Origin: Phaeovulum veldkampii DSM 11550 | GTDB lineage: Bacteria; Pseudomonadota; Alphaproteobacteria; Rhodobacterales; Rhodobacteraceae | Length of the DNA: 64,000 bases | Direction: 5' to 3' | Assembly (NCBI RefSeq): GCF_003034995.1 | Contig: NZ_PZKF01000010.1 | Location: 1-64,000 of the forward strand | Shown here: positions 39,070 to 49,328 of the stretch, in pieces | How the letters are laid out: each line of letters starts with the position of its first letter | Position numbering within the stretch: the stretch's first letter is position 1 | Notes under the pieces: model-generated | Seen by the model: only the letters and a program-made list of their open reading frames with translations | What the model was told of the DNA's origin: nothing | Database searches by the model: none | Translations under genes and position numbers: made by a program

Positions 39070-39157
39070 CTCAAACCTGCAAAGCGCTTGAACAGACCCG
39101 TCGGCGGAAACCTCCGCGACCTTGTCCACCTAACGGTTCAATTGTAACGCGACCATG

Positions 39158-40090
39158 TCAACCGGCGGGATGTCCCGGCAGGTAACTCGCCCTCAGATCG
39201 AGGATTGCTTGCCACAACCGCAGCGCTGAGGGGCGCGGCGCCTCCAGGTCGGGGCGAACCAGAAACCAGCTGCGCACCACCGGCAGTCCCGGCGCAGGCA
39301 GCAGAACCAGCCGCCGGGCGGTCAGTTCTTCCATCACCGTATGCAGGCTGACAAAGGCAACACCCAACCCGGCCATCACCGCCTGTTTGATGGTTTCGTT
39401 GCTGTCCATCTCCATCGTCTTGAATGTGCGGCCCTCGGCGATCCGGTCCAGCCAGCGCGTCATCAGGATGCGTGTGCCCGAGCCTTCTTCGCGGGCCAAA
39501 AAGGTTTCGGCCTGCAAATCCGCAGCCGATGGGGCCGCCTTGCCCGCCAAGGGATGATCGGGAGCGGCAATCAGGCCGTGCGGATGCGGCCCCAGAAGAT
39601 CGGCCACCACCGCCGGGCGCCGCGGCGGACGGCCCATGATCGCCAGATCAAAGGCGCCGCGTTCCAGCCCGGTGATGATCGCTTCGCGGTTGCCGATCCG
39701 CAGCATGACATCCAGTTGCGGGCAACAGGCCTGCACCTGTTTCATCAGGCGCGGCGCATAATATTGTGCGGTAGACACCACGCCCAGCACCACGCGCCCC
39801 GCCTGCCCCTGTTCCAGCGCGGTGACATCAATGATCGCCTGCGACAAAGCGTCTTCGATCCGCATGGCGGCACTGCGCACCACCTGCCCGGCCTCGGTCA
39901 GATCCGATCCGGAGCTTTCTGCGGCGCGGCGCAACAAGCGGGTGCCGAAGGCTTCTTCCAATCCCTTGATTTGGGCATGAATCGCAGGGGTCGTCAGCCC
40001 CAATGCCGCGCCTGCAGCGGTCAGCGATCCGCCCCGCGCTACGGCGAGCAGCGCGCGCAACTGTTTCAGAGTAACGGCATCAATCCGCAT
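39158..40090 (-). CDS. cbbR: LysR-type regulator CbbR of the Calvin-cycle operon
   Basis: The 310-aa protein has an N-terminal winged helix (LKQLRALLAVARGGSLTAAG, then AIHAQIKGLEEAFGTRLLRR) and a periplasmic-binding-like effector domain. It is divergent from cbbF with 111 bp between starts, the standard CbbR layout. CbbR activates cbb operons in response to metabolites such as RuBP or phosphoenolpyruvate, depending on species. A palindromic site is directly upstream of its start. Confidence 0.93.
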   Translation of the reverse strand: MRIDAVTLKQLRALLAVARGGSLTAAGAALGLTTPAIHAQIKGLEEAFGTRLLRRAAESSGSDLTEAGQVVRSAAMRIEDALSQAIIDVTALEQGQAGRVVLGVVSTAQYYAPRLMKQVQACCPQLDVMLRIGNREAIITGLERGAFDLAIMGRPPRRPAVVADLLGPHPHGLIAAPDHPLAGKAAPSAADLQAETFLAREEGSGTRILMTRWLDRIAEGRTFKTMEMDSNETIKQAVMAGLGVAFVSLHTVMEELTARRLVLLPAPGLPVVRSWFLVRPDLEAPRPSALRLWQAILDLRASYLPGHPAG

Positions 40091-40092
40091 GT

Positions 40093-40107
40093 TTCAAACT
40101 TTTTGAA
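40093..40107. promoter_or_regulatory. Candidate CbbR-binding palindrome
   Basis: TTCAAA-CTT-TTTGAA is a 15-bp palindrome and includes the T-N11-A pattern of LysR-type sites (T40094, A40106). It lies 2 bp upstream of the cbbR start and 94 bp before cbbF, in the A/T-rich part of the shared intergenic region. Weaker related sequence (AATTGAATT) follows at about 40132. Confidence 0.6.
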
Positions 40108-40201
40108 TTCGACTTAACAATAATTGAATTTCCCTGAGGGGGCAATATCGTAATGGTGCGCCTCATTCGCCGGAGACGGTGAACGACAAGGAGGAGGTCT
40201 C

Positions 40202-41200
40202 ATGTCTTTGGATCTACAGGGCTTGGCCCTGCCCCAACCGCTTGGCGATGCGATGACGCGTCTGGCTCAGGTCGGGGTAACGCTGGCGCGCATCATCGCC
40301 CGCAACGGCATCGACACGAACCTAGCCGAGGCTCGCGGCGTCAACATCGGCGGCGACGGGCAAAAGGCGCTGGACGTGATCGCCGACGAGGCGTTCATGG
40401 ATGCGCTGATGGGCTCGGCGGTGCGTTACTACGCCTCCGAAGAACAGGATGACGTGGTCGAGTTGCAGCCCGAGGGTAGCCTTGCGCTCGCCATCGACCC
40501 GCTGGACGGCTCGTCCAACATCGATGTGAACGTGTCGATCGGCACGATCTTCTCGATCTTCCCGGTCGCCGAAGGCCCGAACGAAAGCTTCCTTCGCAAA
40601 GGCAGCGAACAGCTTGCCGGCGGCTATATCATCTTTGGCCCGCAGTGCTGCATCGTCGCCACCTTTGGCGATGGCGTGATCCAGTGGGTGCTTGATCCCG
40701 ACACCGGCGTTTTCGAGCGTGTGCCCAGCCCGCGGTCGCTGCCCGAGGACACCACCGAATACGCCATCAACGCCTCGAACTACCGGCATTGGCCGCACCC
40801 GATCCGCGCCTTTATCGACGATTGCGTGGCCGGTGCCGAAGGCCCGCGCGGCAAGAACTTCAACATGCGCTGGGTGGCCTCTCTGGTGGCTGAAACGCAC
40901 CGCATCCTGACCCGCGGCGGCATCTTCCTGTATCCGGGCGACCAGCGCAAAGGCTATGAACGTGGTCGGCTGCGCCACGTCTACGAATGCGCGCCCATTG
41001 CCTTCCTGATCACTCAGGCGGGGGGCGCGGCGACCGACGGGGCCGAACCGATCCTTGAGGCGCTGCCCGAAAAACTGCACGCCCGCACACCTTTCGTGTT
41101 CGGCTCGCCCGCCAAGGTGGCGCGAGTTGCTGCCTATCACGACCTGCCCGAGGAAGAAACCTCGGCGCTGTTCAACACCCGCGGCCTGTTCCGGAGCTGA
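40202..41200 (+). CDS. cbbF: Fructose-1,6-bisphosphatase class I
   Basis: The 332-aa enzyme makes fructose-6-phosphate (and often sedoheptulose-7-phosphate) in CO2 fixation. Signatures are the metal site [29 protein letters not shown], the phosphate-binding [18 protein letters not shown], and [24 protein letters not shown] gives a very strong ribosome binding site. First gene of the cbb operon; cbbP starts 5 bp later. Confidence 0.97.
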   Translation: MSLDLQGLALPQPLGDAMTRLAQVGVTLARIIARNGIDTNLAEARGVNIGGDGQKALDVIADEAFMDALMGSAVRYYASEEQDDVVELQPEGSLALAIDPLDGSSNIDVNVSIGTIFSIFPVAEGPNESFLRKGSEQLAGGYIIFGPQCCIVATFGDGVIQWVLDPDTGVFERVPSPRSLPEDTTEYAINASNYRHWPHPIRAFIDDCVAGAEGPRGKNFNMRWVASLVAETHRILTRGGIFLYPGDQRKGYERGRLRHVYECAPIAFLITQAGGAATDGAEPILEALPEKLHARTPFVFGSPAKVARVAAYHDLPEEETSALFNTRGLFRS

Positions 41201-41205
41201 GACCT

Positions 41206-42078
41206 ATGAGCAAGAAACATCCGATCATCTCTGTCACCGGCTCCTCGGGCGCCGGCACCTCCACGGTCAAGCACACCTTCGACCAGATTTTCCGCCGCGA
41301 GGGCGTTAAGGCCGTGTCCATCGAGGGCGATGCCTTCCACCGCTACAACCGCGCCGACATGAAGGCCGAACTTGACAAGCGTTACGCTGCGGGCGATCCG
41401 ACGTTTTCGCATTTCTCCTATGAAGCCAATGAGTTGGGCGAGCTGGAGCGGGTATTCCGCGAATATGGCGAGACCGGCAAGGGGCGCACCCGACACTATG
41501 TCCACGACGCCGCCGAGGCCGAAAAATACGGCGTGGCGCCAGGGCATTTCACCGATTGGGCGCCGTTTGATAACGGGTCGGACGTGCTGTTCTACGAAGG
41601 TCTGCACGGCTCGGTCGTGAACGACGAGGTGAACCTTGCCGCGCTGGCCGATCTGAAGATCGGGGTGGTGCCCGTCGTGAACCTCGAATGGATCCAGAAA
41701 ATCCACCGGGACCGGGCACAGCGCGGCTATACCACCGAGGCCGTGACTGATGTGATCCTGCGCCGGATGCATGCCTATGTGCATTGCATCGTGCCGCAAT
41801 TCACTGAAACCGACATCAACTTCCAGCGTGTGCCGGTCGTCGATACCTCGAACCCGTTCGTGGCGCGCTGGATCCCTACCCCGGATGAGAGCCTCGTGGT
41901 GATCCGTTTCAAAAACCCGCGCGGGATTGACTTCCCCTATCTGACCAACATGATCTCCGGATCCTGGATGAGCCGCGCCAACTCCATCGTGATCCCCGGC
42001 GGCAAGCTGGATATCGCGATGCAACTGATCCTCACCCCGCTGATCGAGCGGCTGGTGCGCGATTCCAAGCGGGCCTGA
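41206..42078 (+). CDS. cbbP: Phosphoribulokinase
   Basis: The 290-aa enzyme phosphorylates ribulose-5-phosphate to RuBP. Its P-loop is GSSGAGTST at 12-20, the catalytic-base region is [12 protein letters not shown], and the family segment VLFYEGLHG is present. The length and octameric-type features are those of the proteobacterial class I kinase, usually activated by NADH. It lies between cbbF and cbbT with very short gaps. Confidence 0.97.
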   Translation: MSKKHPIISVTGSSGAGTSTVKHTFDQIFRREGVKAVSIEGDAFHRYNRADMKAELDKRYAAGDPTFSHFSYEANELGELERVFREYGETGKGRTRHYVHDAAEAEKYGVAPGHFTDWAPFDNGSDVLFYEGLHGSVVNDEVNLAALADLKIGVVPVVNLEWIQKIHRDRAQRGYTTEAVTDVILRRMHAYVHCIVPQFTETDINFQRVPVVDTSNPFVARWIPTPDESLVVIRFKNPRGIDFPYLTNMISGSWMSRANSIVIPGGKLDIAMQLILTPLIERLVRDSKRA

Positions 42079-42086
42079 GGAACGAC

Positions 42087-44060
42087 ATGAAAGACCTTGA
42101 TATGACGCAAGAAAAGCATATGGCCAACGCAATCCGCGCGCTTGCGATGGATGCGGTTCAAAAAGCCAATTCGGGCCATCCTGGGATGCCGATGGGCATG
42201 GCCGATGTGGCGACCGTCCTGTTCAACCGCTTCATGAAGATCGACCCCAAGGCGCCGAAATGGGCCGACCGCGACCGCTTTGTGCTGTCGGCCGGTCATG
42301 GGTCGATGCTGATCTATGCGTTGAACCATCTGATTGGCTATGCCGACATGGACATGGACCAGTTGCGCGCCTTCCGCCAGCTTGGCTCGCGCACCGCCGG
42401 CCACCCGGAATATGGCCATGCCGACGGGATCGAGGTCACCACCGGCCCGCTGGGCCAGGGCATTGCGACCGCGGTGGGCATGGCGCTGGCAGAACGCCTG
42501 AAAAACGCCCGCTACGGCAATGATCTGGTGGACCATTTCACCTATGTCATCGCCGGTGACGGCTGCCTGATGGAGGGTATCAGCCACGAGGCGATCGACC
42601 TTGCGGGCCATCTGGGTCTGGGCCGTCTGATCGTGATGTGGGACGACAACAAGATCACCATCGACGGCGACACTGAACTGGCCACCTCGACCGACCAGAA
42701 GGCACGCTTTGCGGCCTCTGGCTGGCATGTGGCCGAGGTCGATGGCCACGACATGGAGGCGGTCGCCGCCGCGATCGAGGCTGCACGCAAGGATGCGCGC
42801 CCCTCGCTGATCGCCTGCCGCACCATCATCGGCTTTGGCGCGCCCAACAAGCAGGGCAGCCATGACGTTCACGGCGCCCCACTGGGTGACGCCGAAATTG
42901 CCGCGGCCCGCGAATTCCTGGGTTGGACCCACGGGCCTTTCGAAATCCCCGCCGAAATCTACGCTGCCTGGGGCCGGGTGGCATCGCGCGGGGCTACGGC
43001 GCGGGCTGAATGGGAGGCACGTCTGCAAGCGTCGCCCGCCCGCGCCGACTTTATTTCCGCCGAAGCGGGTGACGTTTCGGCGCTCGCCCCGGCGATTGCG
43101 GCCTACAAGGCGAAACTTTCGGCCGACAAGCCGAAGGTCGCCACCCGCAAGGCCAGCGAAATGGCGCTGGAGGTGGTGAACGGCACCCTGCCCTTCACCA
43201 TCGGCGGCTCGGCCGACCTGACCGGGTCGAACCTGACCCGCTCGAAGGGAATGAAATCAGTGGTTCCGGGTGATTTCTCGGGCAATTACATGCACTACGG
43301 CATCCGCGAATTCGGCATGTCAGCCGCGATGAACGGGATCGCGCTGCACGGCGGCTTCAAGCCCTACGGCGGCACCTTCTTTGTATTCTCCGACTATTGC
43401 CGCCCGGCGATCCGGCTGTCGGCCCTGATGGGCGTGCCCGTGACCTACGTCATGACGCATGACTCGATCGGCCTTGGCGAAGACGGCCCGACCCACCAGC
43501 CGGTGGAACATCTGGCCGCCAACCGTGCCATTCCGAACCTGCTTGTGATCCGCCCCTGCGACGCGGTGGAAACCGCCGAAGCCTGGGAAATGGCGATTCA
43601 ATCGACCGCAACGCCGGTCATGCTGGTGCTGTCGCGCCAGAATCTGCCGCTTGTGCGGGTCGATCACACCGCCGAAAACCTGACCGCGAAAGGCGCCTAT
43701 CTGCTGCGTGATCCGGGCACCCGCGATGTGACGCTGATCGCCACCGGCTCCGAGGTGGAACTGGCGCTGGCTGCGGCCGATCAACTGGCTTCCGAAGGGA
43801 TCAAGGCAGCCGTCGTTTCGGCCCCCTGCTTTGAAGCCTTTGCGGCGCAATCCGACGCCTACCGCGCAACGGTGCTGGGCACCGCGCCGCGCGTAGGCTG
43901 CGAGGCGGCGCTGCGGATGGGCTGGGATCTGTTCCTCGGGCCGCAAGACGGCTTTGTGGGCATGTCCGGTTTTGGCGCCTCAGCCCCTGCCCCGGCACTG
44001 TACAAACACTTCAATATCACCGCCGAGGCCATTGTCGCCAAAGCGAAAAACCTGATCTGA
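42087..44060 (+). CDS. cbbT: Transketolase
   Basis: The 657-aa thiamine-diphosphate enzyme rearranges sugar phosphates in the regenerative phase. It shows the N-terminal [12 protein letters not shown], the TPP motif [20 protein letters not shown] to DDN, and central [24 protein letters not shown] lies 6 nt before ATG 42087. Length is normal. gap follows after 15 bp. Confidence 0.97.
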   Translation: MKDLDMTQEKHMANAIRALAMDAVQKANSGHPGMPMGMADVATVLFNRFMKIDPKAPKWADRDRFVLSAGHGSMLIYALNHLIGYADMDMDQLRAFRQLGSRTAGHPEYGHADGIEVTTGPLGQGIATAVGMALAERLKNARYGNDLVDHFTYVIAGDGCLMEGISHEAIDLAGHLGLGRLIVMWDDNKITIDGDTELATSTDQKARFAASGWHVAEVDGHDMEAVAAAIEAARKDARPSLIACRTIIGFGAPNKQGSHDVHGAPLGDAEIAAAREFLGWTHGPFEIPAEIYAAWGRVASRGATARAEWEARLQASPARADFISAEAGDVSALAPAIAAYKAKLSADKPKVATRKASEMALEVVNGTLPFTIGGSADLTGSNLTRSKGMKSVVPGDFSGNYMHYGIREFGMSAAMNGIALHGGFKPYGGTFFVFSDYCRPAIRLSALMGVPVTYVMTHDSIGLGEDGPTHQPVEHLAANRAIPNLLVIRPCDAVETAEAWEMAIQSTATPVMLVLSRQNLPLVRVDHTAENLTAKGAYLLRDPGTRDVTLIATGSEVELALAAADQLASEGIKAAVVSAPCFEAFAAQSDAYRATVLGTAPRVGCEAALRMGWDLFLGPQDGFVGMSGFGASAPAPALYKHFNITAEAIVAKAKNLI

Positions 44061-44075
44061 GACGAGGGGAATACC

Positions 44076-45077
44076 ATGACTGTCAAAGTTGCCATCAACG
44101 GCTTCGGCCGCATCGGCCGCAACGTGCTGCGCGCGATCATCGAATCCGGCCGCACCGATATTGAAGTTGTTGCGATCAACGATCTGGGTCCGGTTGAAAC
44201 CAACGCCCACCTGCTGCGTTTCGACAGTGTTCACGGCCGCTTCCCCGGCACCGTGACCACCACCGCCGACACGATCGACGCTGGCCGCGGCCCGATCCGG
44301 GTGACCGCGATCCGCGACCCGAAAGAGCTGCCCTGGGGCGACGTCGATGTGGCGATGGAATGCACCGGCATCTTTACCGCCCGCGACAAGGCCGCCTATC
44401 ACCTTGAAAACGGCTCGAAACGGGTTCTGGTTTCGGCGCCCGCCGACAATGCCGACAAGACCATCGTCTTCGGTGTGAACCACAACACGCTGACCTCCGC
44501 CGATCTGGTCGTGTCGAACGCGTCCTGCACCACCAACTGCCTGTCGCCGGTGGCCAAGGCCCTTAACGATGCGATTGGCATGACCAAGGGCTTCATGACC
44601 ACGATCCACTCCTACACCGGCGACCAGCCGACGCTGGACACGATGCACAAGGATCTGTATCGCGCCCGCGCTGCGGCGCTGTCGATGATCCCGACCTCGA
44701 CCGGGGCCGCCAAGGCCGTGGGTCTGGTGCTGCCGGAACTGAAGGGCAAACTGGATGGCGTGGCGATCCGGGTTCCGACCCCGAACGTCTCGGTGGTGGA
44801 CCTCGTGTTCGAAGCCAGCCGCGACACCACCGTGGCCGAGGTGAACGCCGCGATCCGCGCCGCCGCTGATGGCCCGATGAAGGGCATTCTGGGCTACACC
44901 GACCAGCCGAATGTCTCCAGCGACTTCAACCACGACAGCCATTCCTCGGTCTTCCACATGGACCAGACCAAGGTGCTGGACGGCCGCATGGTCCGCATCC
45001 TGTCGTGGTATGACAACGAATGGGGCTTCTCGAACCGCATGGCCGATACCGCCGTGGCAATGGGCAAACTGATCTGA
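44076..45077 (+). CDS. gap: Glyceraldehyde-3-phosphate dehydrogenase, type I
   Basis: The 333-aa enzyme reduces 1,3-bisphosphoglycerate in this operon's context (often called cbbG). The Rossmann start is [16 protein letters not shown]. The catalytic cysteine is C151 in [12 protein letters not shown], and the end [12 protein letters not shown] is standard. The cofactor preference cannot be read with certainty. It sits between cbbT and cbbA. Confidence 0.97.
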   Translation: MTVKVAINGFGRIGRNVLRAIIESGRTDIEVVAINDLGPVETNAHLLRFDSVHGRFPGTVTTTADTIDAGRGPIRVTAIRDPKELPWGDVDVAMECTGIFTARDKAAYHLENGSKRVLVSAPADNADKTIVFGVNHNTLTSADLVVSNASCTTNCLSPVAKALNDAIGMTKGFMTTIHSYTGDQPTLDTMHKDLYRARAAALSMIPTSTGAAKAVGLVLPELKGKLDGVAIRVPTPNVSVVDLVFEASRDTTVAEVNAAIRAAADGPMKGILGYTDQPNVSSDFNHDSHSSVFHMDQTKVLDGRMVRILSWYDNEWGFSNRMADTAVAMGKLI

Positions 45078-45106
45078 ACGTCGGATCAAGCTGAGGAACA
45101 ACAGAC

Positions 45107-46171
45107 ATGGCACTGATTACGCTTCGTCAACTGCTCGACCACGCCGCCGAATATGGCTATGGCGTGCCGGCGTTCAACATCAACAACATGGAACAGGGTC
45201 TGGCGATCATGGAGGCCGCCAAGGCCTGTGACGCCCCGGTCATCATCCAGGCGTCGCGCGGCGCCCGCAACTACGCCAACGACATCATGCTGGCCAAGAT
45301 GATCGAGGCTTTGGCCGCGATTTATCCCGACATTCCGCTCTGCATGCATCAGGACCACGGCAACAACGAGGCCACCTGCATGTCGGCGATCCGTCACGGC
45401 TTCACTTCGGTGATGATGGACGGCTCGCTGATGGGCGATGCCAAGACCCCGGCCAGTTATGAATACAACGTCGACATCACCCAGCGCGTCAGCCAGATGG
45501 CGCATTGGGTCGGCGCCTCGGTCGAGGGCGAGCTGGGCGTTCTGGGCAGCCTTGAAACCGGCGAATCCGAGGCCGAGGATGGCCACGGCGCCGAAGGCAA
45601 GCTGGACCATTCCCAACTGCTGACCGATCCCGATCAGGCGGTGGACTTTGTGAAAAAGACCAAGGTCGATGCCCTGGCCATCGCCTGCGGCACCAGCCAC
45701 GGCGCCTACAAATTCTCGCGCAAGCCCGATGGCGAGATCCTGGCCATGAGCGTGATCGAGGCGATCCACAAGAAACTGCCCGACACCCACCTGGTGATGC
45801 ACGGCTCGTCGAGCGTGCCGCAGGAATTGCAGGACATCATCAACGCTTATGGTGGGGCGATGCCGCAGACCTTTGGCGTGCCGGTCGAAGAGATCGTGCG
45901 CGGCATCAAGATGGGTGTGCGCAAGGTCAATATCGACACCGACTGCCGGATGGCGATGACCGGCCAGTTCCGCAAGATCGCGACTGAAAACCCCAAGGAA
46001 TTCGATCCGCGCAAATTCCTGAAACCGGCCATGGATGCGATGCGCGACCTGTGCAAGCTGCGCCTGGAAGCTTTTGGCACCGCCGGGAATGCCAGCAAGA
46101 TCAAGGTCATCGCGCAAGACGATATGGCCAAACGCTATGCCAGCGGGTCGCTTGATCCGAAAACCGCCTGA
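45107..46171 (+). CDS. cbbA: Fructose-bisphosphate aldolase class II
   Basis: The 354-aa zinc aldolase condenses triose phosphates to fructose- and sedoheptulose-bisphosphate. Metal ligands are in MHQDHGNN and in [10 protein letters not shown], and the acid segment is [14 protein letters not shown]. The C-terminal [13 protein letters not shown] region matches Calvin-type class II enzymes. GAGGAACAACAG precedes ATG 45107. Confidence 0.97.
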   Translation: MALITLRQLLDHAAEYGYGVPAFNINNMEQGLAIMEAAKACDAPVIIQASRGARNYANDIMLAKMIEALAAIYPDIPLCMHQDHGNNEATCMSAIRHGFTSVMMDGSLMGDAKTPASYEYNVDITQRVSQMAHWVGASVEGELGVLGSLETGESEAEDGHGAEGKLDHSQLLTDPDQAVDFVKKTKVDALAIACGTSHGAYKFSRKPDGEILAMSVIEAIHKKLPDTHLVMHGSSSVPQELQDIINAYGGAMPQTFGVPVEEIVRGIKMGVRKVNIDTDCRMAMTGQFRKIATENPKEFDPRKFLKPAMDAMRDLCKLRLEAFGTAGNASKIKVIAQDDMAKRYASGSLDPKTA

Positions 46172-46192
46172 TCGAACAGGGAGAGAGGGATA

Positions 46193-47566
46193 ATGGACCA
46201 GTCAGCTCGCTACGCGCGGCTCGATTTGAACGAGGCCGACCTGATGGCCGGCGGCAACCACGTTCTGGTTGCCTACATTATGAAACCGAAAGCCGGCTAC
46301 GGCTTTCTGGAAACGGCTGCGCATTTCGCCGCCGAAAGCTCGACCGGCACCAACGTCGAAGTCTCGACGACCGACGATTTCACCCGCGGTGTCGATGCGC
46401 TGGTCTATGAGATCGACGAAGCCGCCGGCCTGATGAAGATCGCCTATCCGGTTGCGCTGTTTGATCGCAACATGATCGACGGGCGGGCGATGCTGTGCTC
46501 GTTCCTGACGCTGACGATCGGCAACAACCAGGGCATGGGCGACGTCGAATACGCCAAGATGCACGACTTCTGGCTGCCGCCCAGCTACCTGAGCGCGTTT
46601 GACGGCCCCACCACCACGATCAAGGATCTGTGGCGCGTGCTGGGTCGCCCCACGGTCGATGGCGGCTTCATCGTCGGCACGATCATCAAGCCGAAGCTGG
46701 GCCTGCGCCCGAAACCGTTTGCCGATGCCTGCTATGATTTCTGGCTGGGTGGGGATTTCATCAAGAATGATGAACCGCAGGGCAACCAGATCTTTGCGCC
46801 GATGAAGGAAACGGTGCGGCTTGTGGCTGATGCGATGAAGCGCGCACAGGACAAGACCGGGATGGCCAAGCTGTTCTCGTTCAACATTACCGCCGATGAC
46901 CACTATGAAATGCTCGCCCGCGGCGAGTTCATTCTGGAAACCTTTGGCGAGAACGCGACCCATGTGGCCTTCCTCGTCGATGGCTATGTGACCGGCCCGG
47001 CCGCGATCACCACCGCGCGCCGCGCCTTCCCGCGCCAGTATCTGCACTATCACCGTGCGGGCCACGGCGCCGTCACCTCGCCGCAGTCGATGCGTGGCTA
47101 TACTGCCTTCGTTCTGTCGAAAATGGCGCGTCTGCAAGGTGCCTCGGGTATCCACACCGGGACCATGGGCTTTGGCAAGATGGAAGGCGAAGCGGCCGAC
47201 AAGCTGATGGCCTACATGATCACCGACGATGTCGCCGAAGGCCCCTACTTCAAGCAGGACTGGGCGGGCATGAACCCGACCACGCCGATCATTTCGGGTG
47301 GCATGAACGCGCTGCGGATGCCGGGCTTCTTCAAGAACCTGGGCCATTCGAACCTTATCATGACTGCGGGCGGCGGCGCCTTTGGCCATATCGACGGCGC
47401 CATTGCGGGGGCGACCTCGCTGCGTCAGGCTGAAATGTGCTGGCGTGAAGGCGCCGATCCGGTGCAATTTGCGAAAACCCACCGCGAATTCGCCCGCGCC
47501 TTCGAAAGCTTCCCGGCCGATGCCGACAAGATCTATCCGGGCTGGCGCGCAGCGCTCGGCGTGTGA
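46193..47566 (+). CDS. cbbM: RuBisCO form II large subunit
   Basis: The 457-aa subunit fixes CO2 on RuBP without a small subunit. Residue positions match the Rhodospirillum rubrum enzyme exactly: K166 in [11 protein letters not shown] and the carbamylated K191 in [10 protein letters not shown], followed by the metal ligands D193-E194. Loop 6 includes [10 protein letters not shown] with the mobile lysine. The enzyme type suits low-oxygen, high-CO2 conditions. No cbbL/cbbS or cbbX is present in the window. A UUCG hairpin follows the stop. Confidence 0.99.
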   Translation: MDQSARYARLDLNEADLMAGGNHVLVAYIMKPKAGYGFLETAAHFAAESSTGTNVEVSTTDDFTRGVDALVYEIDEAAGLMKIAYPVALFDRNMIDGRAMLCSFLTLTIGNNQGMGDVEYAKMHDFWLPPSYLSAFDGPTTTIKDLWRVLGRPTVDGGFIVGTIIKPKLGLRPKPFADACYDFWLGGDFIKNDEPQGNQIFAPMKETVRLVADAMKRAQDKTGMAKLFSFNITADDHYEMLARGEFILETFGENATHVAFLVDGYVTGPAAITTARRAFPRQYLHYHRAGHGAVTSPQSMRGYTAFVLSKMARLQGASGIHTGTMGFGKMEGEAADKLMAYMITDDVAEGPYFKQDWAGMNPTTPIISGGMNALRMPGFFKNLGHSNLIMTAGGGAFGHIDGAIAGATSLRQAEMCWREGADPVQFAKTHREFARAFESFPADADKIYPGWRAALGV

Positions 47567-47573
47567 CACCATC

Positions 47574-47597
47574 GCGCCGCCGGTTCGCCGGCGGCGC
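47574..47597 (+). promoter_or_regulatory. Stable UUCG-capped hairpin between cbbM and rpe
   Basis: GCGCCGCCGG and CCGGCGGCGC form a perfect 10-bp stem closed by the stable loop TTCG, 7 bases after the cbbM stop. No T run follows, so it is more likely an mRNA-stabilising or processing element that raises cbbM message over downstream genes. Confidence 0.65.
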
Positions 47598-47620
47598 CCC
47601 CTTCCCATCGGAGAGCCCCC

Positions 47621-48310
47621 ATGTTCGACCGCCGTATCAAGATCGCCCCGTCGATCCTGTCTGCCGATTTCGCCAATTTCGGCGCCGAATGCCGCGCCAT
47701 CGAGGCTGAGGGCTGCGATTGGGTCCATGTCGATGTGATGGATGGCCATTTCGTGCCCAACATCACCTTTGGCCCGGCCACCTGCGCCGCGATCCGCCCG
47801 CATATCAAGGGCGTGATGGACGTTCACCTGATGATCGCCCCGGTCGATGCCTATATCGAGGCCTTTGCCAACGCGGGCGCCGACATCATCTCGTTCCACC
47901 CCGAGGCGGGCGCGCACAGCCACCGCACCTTGCAGGCGATCCGCGCCACCGGCGCCAAGGCCGGTCTGGCGATCAACCCCGGCACCGGGCTGGATGCGAT
48001 CGAGCATATGCTCGACCTGTGCGATCTGGTCTGCGTGATGACCGTAAACCCCGGTTTTGGCGGGCAGAAATTCATCCACAGCCAAGTCGAAAAGGTGCGC
48101 CGCCTGCGCGCCATGATCGGCGACCGTCCGATTCACATCGAGATCGACGGCGGTGTGACCCCCGAAACCGCACCTCTGGTGGCGGCGGCCGGGGCTGACG
48201 TTCTGGTGGCAGGCTCGGCCGTGTTCAAGGGCGGGTCGGTCAGCAATACCGCGCCTTATGGCGAAAATATCCGGGCGATCCGCGCCGCCGCCGAGGCGGC
48301 CCGGAGCTGA
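47621..48310 (+). CDS. rpe: Ribulose-phosphate 3-epimerase
   Basis: The 229-aa TIM-barrel enzyme interconverts xylulose- and ribulose-5-phosphate (cbbE in cbb operons). Signatures are IAPSILSADFANFGAEC, WVHVDVMDGHFVPNITFGP, VMTVNPGFGGQKFI, and EIDGGVTPETAPLVAAAGAD. A GGAGAG sequence precedes ATG 47621. It follows cbbM, as in Rhodobacter cbbII-type operons. Confidence 0.96.
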   Translation: MFDRRIKIAPSILSADFANFGAECRAIEAEGCDWVHVDVMDGHFVPNITFGPATCAAIRPHIKGVMDVHLMIAPVDAYIEAFANAGADIISFHPEAGAHSHRTLQAIRATGAKAGLAINPGTGLDAIEHMLDLCDLVCVMTVNPGFGGQKFIHSQVEKVRRLRAMIGDRPIHIEIDGGVTPETAPLVAAAGADVLVAGSAVFKGGSVSNTAPYGENIRAIRAAAEAARS

Positions 48311-48409
48311 AGTCGGGGAGACGCAGGGCAAGTTTTGGGAGGAGCTTGCCCTGCGACATTTTGGCGGTCATATTCGCCAGAATGAATGCCTGATCGGGGA
48401 GGACGGGAC

Positions 48410-49327
48410 ATGCAATTCACGCGCCGTGTGATTCTGCGCAGCGCCGCCGCAGCACTGGCCGCAGCGGGGCTTCCGCACCGGCTTTGGGCGGCCAACACCC
48501 TGACCATGGGGGGCGTCACCCTCGACACCCTGTCCGACGGTCATCTGGTTCTGCCGCGAGATTTCATTCTGGGCGGCCTGCCCGAGGCAGAGCTTGCCCC
48601 CATTCTTGATCGTTACGGCATAACCGGCGATGCGCTGATGCCGCCCTGCAATGTGACCCTGCTGCGCGACGGCACCAACACGGTGCTGTTCGATGTCGGC
48701 TCCGGCCCCGATTTCCAGCCTACCGCCGGCAAACTGGGGGACGCACTGGCGGCGCTGGGGCTGACCCCCGAAGATGTCACACATGTCGTTTTTACCCATG
48801 CCCATCCCGATCACCTCTGGGGTCTGCTGGACGAGTTTGACGAGCCGGTCTTTGCCAATGCCACCCATATGATCGGCAAGGCCGAATGGGACTATTGGAT
48901 GGACCCGGCCACGGTGGACTCGATCGGCACCTCGCGCACGGCCTTTGCCGTTGGCGCCAGGCGGCGGCTGGAGGCGATGCAAGATCGTATCGCAACCTTT
49001 GGCGATGGCGAGGAAATCCTGCCTGGCATCGCATCGCGCCTCAGCCCCGGCCACACACCGGGCCATATGGCGTTTGAACTGCGCAGCGGATCAGAGTCGG
49101 TGATGGTTGTCGGCGATGCGATCGGCAACCACCATGTCGGCTTTGAACGCCCGCTGTGGAAGTCAGGCTCAGATCAAGACCCCGACATGGCCGCGCCGAC
49201 CCGCGCCGCTCTTCTGGATCAGATCGCGACAGGCCAGATGCGGCTGATCGGCTTTCACCTGCCCGAAGGCGGCCTCGGCCGGGCCGAGAAGACTGCCGAC
49301 GGCTACCGCTTCGTACCCGAGGTGTAG
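48410..49327 (+). CDS. Tat-exported metallo-beta-lactamase-fold hydrolase
   Basis: The 305-aa protein has a twin-arginine-like signal (MQFTRRVILRSAAAALAAAG) and a complete zinc motif THAHPDHLWGL. Further ligands are in SPGHTPGHM, VVGDAIGN and a late GFHLPEGGLG. It is probably periplasmic; substrate unknown. The ATG at 48410 has GGGAGGACGGG upstream. The next gene starts 1 bp after its stop, so the two are likely co-translated. Confidence 0.88.
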   Translation: MQFTRRVILRSAAAALAAAGLPHRLWAANTLTMGGVTLDTLSDGHLVLPRDFILGGLPEAELAPILDRYGITGDALMPPCNVTLLRDGTNTVLFDVGSGPDFQPTAGKLGDALAALGLTPEDVTHVVFTHAHPDHLWGLLDEFDEPVFANATHMIGKAEWDYWMDPATVDSIGTSRTAFAVGARRRLEAMQDRIATFGDGEEILPGIASRLSPGHTPGHMAFELRSGSESVMVVGDAIGNHHVGFERPLWKSGSDQDPDMAAPTRAALLDQIATGQMRLIGFHLPEGGLGRAEKTADGYRFVPEV

Positions 49328-49328
49328 C

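Noticed and set aside
46202-48331. Long minus-strand frame opposite cbbM and rpe
   Set aside because: Shadow frame of clear genes; composition is non-protein-like.
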